Of a stretch of 46,470 nt of DNA, positions 27,264 through 34,677 are shown one piece after another. Position 1 is the stretch's first letter; each line of letters begins with the position of its first letter. The stretch is from Bacteroidota bacterium (lineage in GTDB: Bacteria > Bacteroidota > Bacteroidia > NS11-12g > UBA955). The position numbers and the translations under genes were made by a program. Below the pieces are notes generated by a model. It was not told the origin of the DNA. It worked only from the letters and a program-made list of their open reading frames with translations, and searched no databases. Location: contig JABMMZ010000091.1 in assembly GCA_013205405.1 (NCBI GenBank), positions 1 to 46,470 of the forward strand, read 5' to 3'.

Positions 27264-28376
27264 TTAAAAATTATAACGGTAAGTTATGTGTTTCTTTATT
27301 TCTTGAGCACCCATGCTGGCAAACATACTTAGCATTTTTGGATTAAAATCGCCTATCCAAGCCAGTTCATTGTCTTTATATTGGGTATTTATAAGTATGG
27401 CTTCTCTAAATTTCATAATTAATGCTATTTCCAAACCTAGGTTGTGATATTTGGGGACTACACCAAATACGATACCTCTTATTCTTTCTACTTTTCGTCT
27501 GTAATACAAAAACTTTAGTTTACCTATTAAATTCATTTTGCCATTTACATGTTTAAAAATCTGGTTAACATCTAATACAGTAATATAAAAACCTACTGGC
27601 TTACCATCTGCATAAACAAAAATATTCATTTCTTCTACCAAAATAGGTTTCATTTGTTTCATTAAAACCATAATTTTTTCTAATGTCATAGGCACAAAAT
27701 TATCATGAAAAGCCCAAGCTTGGTTGTATATTTCTATAAAATCTTTGGCATATTTTTCAATATTATTTTTATGGATATAATCAAAAGTATAAGAAGGATT
27801 GGCAAAAACACGCGAGGCAAGCTTGCTAAATCTATCAAAATTGAAAGTTTCGTGTGTTATTAACGAAGTAGTTTGTCCAATTTCAGGTTTAAATCCGTAA
27901 CTTTCAAAAAGGTCTTTATAATAAGGAAAATTATAATTCTCCTTATAACTCGGTCTTTCAAAACCTCCTACCATTAAGCCCCAAAAACTATCGCGCTCGC
28001 CAAAATTAATTGGACCATCCATAAAAGTGCAATTTTGAGCAATCAGCCATTCTTTTGAAGCGCTAAAAAGCACATTAGCTGCTTCTTGATTATTTATACA
28101 TTCAAAAAAACCACATCCTCCTAAAATAGCACCTGTAGTTTCTATTTTATTATAAAAGGCAGCTATTCTGCCTACACTTTCTTTCCCATTTTTCAATATC
28201 CATTGCATAGAATCGCCTGATTGGTATGCCGGGTTTAAATTTATATTAAATGTGAAAGCAATATCAGCATCCAATGGCATTATATAATTTGCATCATGCT
28301 TGTACAGACTTTTAGGCATGTCTATAAATGCTTTTTCTAGGTTTTTATTGTTAACTAATTGTAATGTAAAATTCAC
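27264..28376 (-). CDS. GNAT-like acyltransferase family protein
   Basis: This 370-residue protein belongs to a Bacteroidota family usually labelled GNAT N-acetyltransferase. Recognisable stretches are VGRIAAFYNK (GNAT strand), GGCGFFECINNQEAANVLF (an acetyl-CoA-fold-like first half), MDGPINFGERDSFWGLMVGG, and a second half with ARVFANP, AWAFHDNFVPMT and GFYITVLDVNQ. Two GNAT-like halves are plausible. The substrate is unknown. First gene of the operon with the glycosyltransferase and membrane protein; it is divergent from the methyltransferase, with about 100 bp between the starts. Confidence 0.7.
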   Translation of the reverse strand: MNFTLQLVNNKNLEKAFIDMPKSLYKHDANYIMPLDADIAFTFNINLNPAYQSGDSMQWILKNGKESVGRIAAFYNKIETTGAILGGCGFFECINNQEAANVLFSASKEWLIAQNCTFMDGPINFGERDSFWGLMVGGFERPSYKENYNFPYYKDLFESYGFKPEIGQTTSLITHETFNFDRFSKLASRVFANPSYTFDYIHKNNIEKYAKDFIEIYNQAWAFHDNFVPMTLEKIMVLMKQMKPILVEEMNIFVYADGKPVGFYITVLDVNQIFKHVNGKMNLIGKLKFLYYRRKVERIRGIVFGVVPKYHNLGLEIALIMKFREAILINTQYKDNELAWIGDFNPKMLSMFASMGAQEIKKHITYRYNF

Positions 28377-28478
28377 TTTGCAAAAATATTTTATAAAACC
28401 ATATAAATTTTAGTTTTTTTTGCACCAAGCAAATATTTAGTTTTTAATAGAAATTTTCTTAAAATATTATCCTTTAAA

Positions 28479-29279
28479 ATGAGTAAAATAGACCAATATA
28501 AGCAATCTTCGCATGGAAAAAACAGAATGAAGCAAGAGGGAGATGTGGCTAAAGCAAGAGACTATTTCTTTAGTAATGCACCCTTAAACTTAAAATATCT
28601 GCTCGAAAAACGCTTTGGATGGATGAATAATTTTCTAAAAAACGAAGATTCGGGCATTGAAGTTGGATGTGGAACCGGCCTAAGTAAATTATTTATAAAA
28701 TGTAGAAATTACCGTATTACAGATTATGCAGATAACGAATGGTTAGATGATAAAATGGAAGATGCCTTAAATACACCTTATGAAAATGAAAGTTTAAATT
28801 TTGTAATTTCAAGCAATATGATTCACCATGTGCCCTATCCTATTAAGTTTTTTAAAGAAATGCATAGAATTTTAAAACCGGGAGGTGTGGTTATTATTCA
28901 AGAAATTAATTGCTCTTGGGCTATGCGCAGAATACTAAAATTAATGCGACACGAAGGGTATGACTATACTATTAATGTGTTTGATGAAAACTTAATTTGC
29001 ACCGACCCTAATGATTTATGGAGTGCCAACTGCGCTATACCTAATTTACTATTTGATAATCAAGAAGCCTTTAGAAAGCATATTCCTTATTTTAGTATTG
29101 AGAAAATAAGTTATAGTGAATTGTTCTTATTTTTAAACTCAGGTGGTGTAATAGCTAAAACCAAATGTATTCGTTTACCTAAATTTTTATTACGATTGAT
29201 CAATAGAGTTGATAAAATATTAGTCGCCATTTCACCCAGTACTTTTGCATTACAACGCCAAATAGTGCTCAGAAAGTAA
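28479..29279 (+). CDS. SAM-dependent class I methyltransferase
   Basis: This 266-residue enzyme has the Rossmann methyltransferase core: motif I GIEVGCGTGLSKLF (about residues 58-71), the acidic second strand YRITDYADNEW, motif post-I LNFVISSNMIHHV, and KEMHRILKPGGVVIIQEI (about 127-144), which are the UbiE/Methyltransf_11 features. The C-terminal part with FLNSGGVIAKTKCIRLP may bind a lipid or glycan substrate, but this is a guess. It is divergent from the glycan operon and probably acts in the same envelope setting. Confidence 0.88.
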   Translation: MSKIDQYKQSSHGKNRMKQEGDVAKARDYFFSNAPLNLKYLLEKRFGWMNNFLKNEDSGIEVGCGTGLSKLFIKCRNYRITDYADNEWLDDKMEDALNTPYENESLNFVISSNMIHHVPYPIKFFKEMHRILKPGGVVIIQEINCSWAMRRILKLMRHEGYDYTINVFDENLICTDPNDLWSANCAIPNLLFDNQEAFRKHIPYFSIEKISYSELFLFLNSGGVIAKTKCIRLPKFLLRLINRVDKILVAISPSTFALQRQIVLRK

Positions 29280-29296
29280 TATTTTAAAAGTAATAT

Positions 29297-29702
29297 TTAT
29301 GGTTTGTGTGCATGAAATTGAACGGTTTTAGTTATTTTAGTTCCATCATGACTTTTTATGGCATCTACTGTCAAGAACATATCACTGTGAATTGTATTAT
29401 TATTAACCCAAGTTTCATTGATGATATAATCATTTTGATGAACTTCTGTAGATTTTGTCATTACAGTTACATTATCTGCTATTCTTACTAATTTTAAATT
29501 ATATCCATGCAATTTTGCATTTGCATTTATATCTATTTTAATTTTTGCAGTATCCATGTTTTCTATTTCATTGCTTGCTACTGGTGATATAATATTATGT
29601 TAACAGAACTTGCAGGACTTCAGTATGATCGTGTCCTTTTTCTTTACAGGCAGAAAACATTATAAACAAAACTGCAATTGCAATAAATAATTGATTATTT
29701 TT
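29297..29702 (-). pseudogene. Frameshifted HxH-type lipoprotein
   Basis: Two frames together rebuild one short lipoprotein. Frame A (from about 29702) reads KNNQLFIAIAVLFIMFSAC then KEKGHDHTEVLQVLLT, a lipoprotein signal and a His-rich start, and stops at a TAA. Frame B from about 29600 to 29297 reads SPVASNEIENMDTAKIKIDI, then LHGYNLKLVRI, YIINETWVNNN, and KTVQFHAHKP, ending in the HAH motif common to small Bacteroidota periplasmic proteins that I recall near metal-handling genes. The frames join near 29605 by one added or two lost bases. The first codon is ATT, not ATG. Only an 86-codon piece (29557-29297) is open with a standard start, and it lacks a signal peptide. Confidence 0.65.
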
Positions 29703-29756
29703 AATTATTTGATATTTATAAGAAACAATAATATGCTAAAACGTGGCAAAAAAAAA

Positions 29757-30362
29757 TTATAATTTTTCAAAAATATCTATCAAAGAGGCGTAAGTATCAA
29801 AATTAGGTTGTTTTACAAAATCAATATCTACCCATTTTACTTCAGTAATATTTTCTTCTGTTTGAGGCACTAACTTATCAGTACCAAATGCAATCATAGT
29901 GAACCATACAGTGCGTTTTAATATCCACCTGCCTTTTAAAAAATATACGTGGTATGTGTAAGCCGATTTTTTTACTATTCCTAAAAAAGCAATTCCGCAT
30001 TCCTCGTGCACCTCCCTAAGCGCAGCTAAACGTTGGTCTTCACCCTTTTCTATTTTGCCTTTTGGCAAATCCCATTTGCCCAATCTTTTAATTAACAGTA
30101 ATTGCTTTTTATCATTGTAAACAATACCACCCGCTGCCTTAATGAGGTTAAACGGCTTTTTAATTTGTTTAAAAACTTCACAGTAATCACTGCTTTGATA
30201 AGCTATATTTCTAGCGCCTTTGTAGGTGTTGTTTAAAATAGGCTGAATAATACTATCGAGGTCATTATGACTAACAATTTTAAAAGAATTGTGAATTACT
30301 TGGTTAGTATTAGCGAAAAGTAGTGTACACTCATTCACAAATATTTTATAGTTTTGCTGCAT
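29757..30362 (-). CDS. Nudix hydrolase
   Basis: This 201-residue protein carries a complete Nudix box, GKIEKGEDQRLAALREVHEE followed by CGI (about residues 104-126), matching G-x5-E-x7-R-E-U-x-E-E-x-G-U, in front of the box are KAAGGIVYNDKKQLLLIKRL and GKWDLPKG. About 65 residues precede the domain. It hydrolyses a nucleoside diphosphate linked to another group; the exact substrate is not readable. Its ATG is only 4 bp from that of divergent pyrE. The Nudix/pyrE pairing is common in Bacteroidota as I recall. Confidence 0.92.
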   Translation of the reverse strand: MQQNYKIFVNECTLLFANTNQVIHNSFKIVSHNDLDSIIQPILNNTYKGARNIAYQSSDYCEVFKQIKKPFNLIKAAGGIVYNDKKQLLLIKRLGKWDLPKGKIEKGEDQRLAALREVHEECGIAFLGIVKKSAYTYHVYFLKGRWILKRTVWFTMIAFGTDKLVPQTEENITEVKWVDIDFVKQPNFDTYASLIDIFEKL

Positions 30363-30366
30363 AATT

Positions 30367-31020
30367 ATGTTAAAAAATAATACAAGTGCAAAAATAGCAA
30401 ATTACTTATTACAATGTAAAGCTGTAAAATTAAATGTAGATGAACCTTTTACTTGGACCAGTGGTTTGCGTTCTCCAATATATTGTGATAATAGAGTAAC
30501 GCTTTCATATCCTGAAATTAGAAAGTACATTACGCAAGAACTAGTAAGTGCAATAAAAAATTATTATCCTACAGTTGAAGCTATTGCTGGTGTTGCAACA
30601 GCAGGTATAGCGCAAGGAGCCCTAATTGCAGATAGTTTAGAACTTCCTTTTGCTTATGTAAGATCTGAACCTAAAAAGCATGGTTTAAAAAACAGTATTG
30701 AAGGCCGATTAGAGGAAGGCGCCAAAGTAGTGGTGGTAGAAGACTTGATAAGTACTGGCAAAAGCAGTTTAAAAGCGGTACAAGACTTAAAAGAATTTGG
30801 TTTCGAAGTTTTAGGGTTGGTCTCTATCTTTAATTATGGGTTTTTAGAAACAGATGTTAAATTTAAAGAAACCAATTGTCATTATCATTCCTTAAGTAAT
30901 TTTAATGCTTTGGCAAAAGAGGCTCAAGCGTCTCAATATATTACATTAGAACAGGCTGAAAAAATAGTAAGTTGGAATAAAGATGCAAAAACTTGGAGTG
31001 ATAGTTTCATTGGAGTTTAG
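30367..31020 (+). CDS. pyrE: Orotate phosphoribosyltransferase
   Basis: This 217-residue enzyme joins orotate to PRPP to give OMP in pyrimidine synthesis. Diagnostic parts are FTWTSGLRSPIYCDNR near the N-terminus (orotate site), IAGVATAGIAQGALIAD, FAYVRSEPKKHGLKNSIEGR (the flexible catalytic loop), and the PRPP motif VVVVEDLISTGKSSLKAV (about residues 119-136). Length is normal. It is divergent from the Nudix gene with a 4-bp gap between start codons. Its 3' end is fused, in a different frame, to the remnant of a DoxX-like gene. Confidence 0.96.
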   Translation: MLKNNTSAKIANYLLQCKAVKLNVDEPFTWTSGLRSPIYCDNRVTLSYPEIRKYITQELVSAIKNYYPTVEAIAGVATAGIAQGALIADSLELPFAYVRSEPKKHGLKNSIEGRLEEGAKVVVVEDLISTGKSSLKAVQDLKEFGFEVLGLVSIFNYGFLETDVKFKETNCHYHSLSNFNALAKEAQASQYITLEQAEKIVSWNKDAKTWSDSFIGV

Positions 31021-31328
31021 TCTATATATTCACACAATTAGGTTTAGAACCTTATGGAAGAATAGTAGTTGGTGTATTAGAATTGATAGCAGCAGCTCTT
31101 ATATTGATACCAAAACTCACTATTTATTTTTCAAGCCTCTCTTTAGGTTTAATGGGTGTGGCTTTGTTTGCACATTTAACTAAACTGGGTACAATAGTTC
31201 AAAACGATAGTGGCTTATTAGTAATTTTAGTTACGGTATTTTCTGTTCTTATTTTAATGTATGAAAAATCGCAAGTAGTGAGTGTTTTAAGAGATTTAAA
31301 AAACAAGTTTGTTAATAATGAAGGTTAA
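31004..31328 (+). pseudogene. 5'-truncated DoxX-like membrane protein
   Basis: In the frame used here the sequence reads SLVYIFTQLGLEPYGRI, then VVGVLELIAAALILIPKL, then LGLMGVALFAHLTKLG and a final membrane helix, which is the DoxX-like family from its conserved YIFxxLGLEPYGR block to its end. The usual first helix (about 25-30 residues with FxTLxxKF) is absent. A TAG stop precedes the frame at about 31001, inside the last codons of pyrE, and no start codon occurs until TTG 31083. The gene appears to have lost its 5' end through a deletion that joined it to pyrE. An 81-codon product from TTG 31083 could still be made but would lack helix one. Confidence 0.7.
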
Positions 31329-31392
31329 GATTTTAACCTTAAAATAACTTTTAATAAATCTAAAAAATAATACCGCATTGATATTTATAATA

Positions 31393-31471
31393 GACCAATA
31401 AATTGGTCTTAATAACTATCTAATCTGCATTTACCAATATGAATTGGTCTTCCAACCAATTCATAATTGGT
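31393..31471. promoter_or_regulatory. Array of ACCAAT/ATTGGT inverted repeats upstream of the acyl-CoA synthetase
   Basis: Six half-sites alternate in direction: ACCAAT at 31394, 31433 and 31455; ATTGGT at 31402, 31443 and 31466. They form GACCAAT-AA-ATTGGTC (31393-31408), ACCAAT-N4-ATTGGT (31433-31448), GAATTGGT-N6-ACCAATTC (31441-31462) and ACCAATT-CAT-AATTGGT (31455-31471). The last half-site touches TATAATTTG (31471-31479), which resembles a -7 element. This layout fits an operator for a dimeric regulator (for example a TetR-type fatty-acid sensor), but no regulator gene is present. Confidence 0.5.
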
Positions 31472-31517
31472 ATAATTTGATAAAATATTCTAAATTCGCC
31501 AATTAAGAAATATTTTT

Positions 31518-33392
31518 ATGGAAACAAAAGACCCTTCATTTGGCTCGTTACACGAATTTTTTTTAAATTCAGCTCATCAAATTCATTCTTTGGATTACCC
31601 TTTTTTGTTTGAAAAAATAAAAGGCAATTATGAAAGTATTTCCTATGGTGAAACATTAAAAAACATTGAATATTGGACTGCTTATTTATACCAATCTGGA
31701 ATTAGAAAAGGTGATAAAGTGGCCATTATTTTTGAAAATTGCCCCGAATATGTATACTTCGACCAAGCATTGCAAAAACTAGGGGCTATAAATGTTTCTA
31801 TTTTTCCAACTTTAACTGCAGATGAAACGCAATTTATTCTGAATGACAGCGAAAGTAAAGCAGTATTGCTTGGCACTCCTTTTTTATTAAAGAAATTTCA
31901 GAAAGTCGAACAAAATTGCCCAAATATTAAGCAAGTTTTTTTAGCTTTTAATTACCAAGAAAAAAGTGAAAAAATAAAATTGGTATCGGATGTCAAATCA
32001 GAAGGAGCAGTTCTTTGGCCTACATTAAAATCAGTTATTGAAGCCATTTTATCTACCATTCAAAAAAACGATTTAAGTGCTTTAATATATACTAGCGGAA
32101 CTACAGGCGTTCCCAAAGGAGCTATGTTGAGCCATTATAATTTTATGAGCAACTGTTATGATGCTTTAGAATTATGTTCAAGTATAAATAAGGAGGATAG
32201 ATTCCTTTCTTTTTTACCGCTTAGCCATGTTTATGAAAGAATGGCTGGATATTACTTACCAACCTATATTGGTGCTCAAATAGCTTATACAGAAAGTATT
32301 GAAAAAATTGCTCAAAATTTTCAAGAAATAAATCCAACTATAATGACTTGCGTACCACGTTTGCTCGAAAGGTTAGAAAGTAAAATTAGAAATAGTGCAA
32401 TTGAAAAGGGGGGTATTTCAGCTAAAATTTTCTTTTGGAGCTTAAAAGTAGGAGAAACATACAGGTATAAATTAGAAGATAAAAAGTATATCAATCCAAT
32501 TTTATCCCTTGAACATTGGATTGCAGAAAAATTAGTTTTTAGCAAAATTAAATTAAAATTAGGCGGAAGATTAAAATTATTGGTATCTGGCGGAGGTGCT
32601 TTGCCTCAACACGTTGGCGAGTTTTTTGGAAATATTGGCATCCGTTGTCAGCAAGGTTATGGCTTAACAGAAACTTCCCCTTTTGTAAGTGTAAATGAAT
32701 TTGAACGTCAAGTGCATGGCACAAGTGGCAGAGTAGCGCCTAGGCAGCAAGTGGCAATTCAGAATGTTGAAACTAAAGAAATTATTACCATTCAATCGTA
32801 TACGAGTTTTCAACCTGATTTTGAAAGTAAAGAAGGCGAAATACTTTGTAAAGGACCCAATATAATGTTAGGATATTATAACAATCCAAAAGAAACAGGT
32901 ATTGTGATAGATGCTGAGGGCTGGTTTCACTCAGGCGATATTGGCAAATTTGAAAAAGGGTATTTAAAAATTACCGATAGATTGAAAAATATGTTGAAGA
33001 CAAGTTTAGGTAAAAATATTTATCCAACACCAATTGAAAATACCTATTTGCAAAGCGAAAAAATAGATCAAATATTTATTATTGGTGATAAGCGAGAATA
33101 TTTATCTGCTATTATAGTGCCCAAAGAAGACCAATTAAAAAAAATCTTTGGTTTAAATGATTCTTTTTTCATAACTGAAGAGCATATGATTGAAGATGAA
33201 AAAATAAAATCTTGGATTGAACAAGACATCAAAAAGCTTTCATTACAAATGGCTAATTATTGTAGAATAAAAGATTTTGTAGTTAAAAGAAAGCCATTTT
33301 CTATTGAAGAAGGTGAAATTACTGTTACACTAAAACAAAAACGAAAAGTAATTGAGACAAAGTATCATCAATGGATAGAAGGTTTATATTAA
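31518..33392 (+). CDS. Long-chain fatty acid-CoA ligase (AMP-forming)
   Basis: This 624-residue enzyme of the ANL superfamily activates fatty acids to acyl-CoA by way of an acyl-AMP. Motifs in order: ALIYTSGTTGVPKGAMLSH (P-loop, about residues 189-207), LPLSHVYERMAGYY, LKLLVSGGGALPQHVGEFF, GYGLTETSPFVSVNE (A4/A5, about 385), GYYNNPKETG, EGWFHSGDIGKFEKGYLKIT (A7), and DRLKNMLKTSLGKNIYPTPI (A8, with the usual K for the ligase type). It is of the FadD/FACS type with a C-terminal domain extended by an insert. Upstream lies the inverted-repeat array, so its expression is probably regulated. Confidence 0.93.
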   Translation: METKDPSFGSLHEFFLNSAHQIHSLDYPFLFEKIKGNYESISYGETLKNIEYWTAYLYQSGIRKGDKVAIIFENCPEYVYFDQALQKLGAINVSIFPTLTADETQFILNDSESKAVLLGTPFLLKKFQKVEQNCPNIKQVFLAFNYQEKSEKIKLVSDVKSEGAVLWPTLKSVIEAILSTIQKNDLSALIYTSGTTGVPKGAMLSHYNFMSNCYDALELCSSINKEDRFLSFLPLSHVYERMAGYYLPTYIGAQIAYTESIEKIAQNFQEINPTIMTCVPRLLERLESKIRNSAIEKGGISAKIFFWSLKVGETYRYKLEDKKYINPILSLEHWIAEKLVFSKIKLKLGGRLKLLVSGGGALPQHVGEFFGNIGIRCQQGYGLTETSPFVSVNEFERQVHGTSGRVAPRQQVAIQNVETKEIITIQSYTSFQPDFESKEGEILCKGPNIMLGYYNNPKETGIVIDAEGWFHSGDIGKFEKGYLKITDRLKNMLKTSLGKNIYPTPIENTYLQSEKIDQIFIIGDKREYLSAIIVPKEDQLKKIFGLNDSFFITEEHMIEDEKIKSWIEQDIKKLSLQMANYCRIKDFVVKRKPFSIEEGEITVTLKQKRKVIETKYHQWIEGLY

Positions 33393-33498
33393 TATGTTTA
33401 ATTCTCAAATTAGGGTTTAATTTTCTTCTAATATTAAAATTGAATTAAAAACACTTAATTTCGCGGAAACTAAACACGTTTAAAACGCCTTTGTCTTA

Positions 33499-34536
33499 AT
33501 GAATAGCTTGTCATACAATATTATTGCTCCTGTAAGCTTTTTAATATTCTCATTCTTGTATTTACGAATTGCTAAATTCTATCAAATATACGACCATCCA
33601 GTTGGTCGAAGTTCTCATAGAGCGCGAACTATTACAGCATTTGGTATTTTTATTTTATGGGGATTGATGACCTATTGTATTTTCTTTCCGTTTGTTCTTA
33701 AAGATTTTTTCATAATTGGTTTAATTATGATGTGCACCATTAGCTTTATAGATGATATCGTTTTTGTTAAACATTTTATTCGGCTTATTTTTCAAATTTT
33801 TGCGCTAATCTTACTCGCAATTGAACTCCCATTTGATTATATTTCTGCTGAAAAATGGCCTATAATTATTGCTTGTGTTATTTTTGGCATTGGCGTATTG
33901 AATGCATTTAATTTTATGGATGGAATAAATGGAATGCTAGGCTTAAATAGTTTAGTTATTCTTTTAAGTTTTTGGTGGTTGAACAATCACTCTGTAGATA
34001 TGCAAGGCAATATTGTGAGATTCACTTCGCCTGAGTTTCTTTACACCATAATTGTTGGATTATTGGCGTTTTTATTCTTTAATTTACGTCCAAAAGCTAA
34101 AGTTTTTGCCGGTGATGTGGGCAGTATAGGAATAGCTTTTATTATTTTTTATTTAATGATGAGTTTAATTTTCAAAACAGGCAATTATGCTTACTTATTA
34201 TTATTTTCTTTAATTGGCGTAGATGCTGGATTGACAGTAATTTATAAATTAATATTAAAAGAAAATATATTTGTTCCTCACCGCGATTTTTTATTTAAAA
34301 AATTAGTGCACGTTGGCAAAGAAAAGCACATAAAAATATCCTTAATCTACGCTGTTTTTCAAGCCTTTATTTCAATTATTGTTATTGCATTACCTTTGCA
34401 AAGAAAGTTTTCTGCGCAGTTAAGTGTATTATTTATAGGGGTAGTTTTTCTTGGAGCAGTTTATATTTCTGTTAGAAATAAATATACAAAGCAAAGGATT
34501 ATTAGAATTAACGAACCAGAATTAGATAGTGAATAA
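33499..34536 (+). CDS. WecA/MraY-type phospho-sugar:undecaprenyl-phosphate transferase
   Basis: This 345-residue membrane protein of the glycosyltransferase 4 (MraY/WecA) superfamily attaches a sugar-1-phosphate to a polyprenyl phosphate, the first step of O-antigen or capsule glycan assembly. About ten membrane helices are expected. The cytoplasmic motifs are visible: DHPVGRSSHRARTITAFGI (N-terminal loop), SFIDDIVFVK (about residue 84), NAFNFMDGINGMLG (about 136), KVFAGDVGSIGIAF (about 203), and FVPHRDFLFKKLVHVG (WecA-like HIHH-region variant, about 257). It is closer to WecA than to MraY. It lies 106 bp after the acyl-CoA synthetase. Confidence 0.88.
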   Translation: MNSLSYNIIAPVSFLIFSFLYLRIAKFYQIYDHPVGRSSHRARTITAFGIFILWGLMTYCIFFPFVLKDFFIIGLIMMCTISFIDDIVFVKHFIRLIFQIFALILLAIELPFDYISAEKWPIIIACVIFGIGVLNAFNFMDGINGMLGLNSLVILLSFWWLNNHSVDMQGNIVRFTSPEFLYTIIVGLLAFLFFNLRPKAKVFAGDVGSIGIAFIIFYLMMSLIFKTGNYAYLLLFSLIGVDAGLTVIYKLILKENIFVPHRDFLFKKLVHVGKEKHIKISLIYAVFQAFISIIVIALPLQRKFSAQLSVLFIGVVFLGAVYISVRNKYTKQRIIRINEPELDSE

Positions 34537-34677
34537 TATTTCAAATTTATAACAATACTCATTTCAAAATAGTACAAACCCTGCTTAGAAATTTGGCAGT
34601 GGTAAATGTCGAATGAGTAGCTATTAATCTAATTTTGAAAAGTGACAAATTGGACTAATAGAAATACCTTATCAGTA

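Noticed and set aside
30983-31183. 66-codon frame across the pyrE end
   Set aside because: It reads a different frame from both pyrE and the DoxX-like remnant and shows no family similarity.
34537-34677. ACTCATT...AATGAGT and CATTTCAAAATAG-like imperfect inverted copies between the WecA-like gene and the M4 protease
   Set aside because: The arms are interrupted and unequal; the region separates convergent genes, where loose repeats are expected in AT-rich DNA. It is not clear enough for a terminator call.
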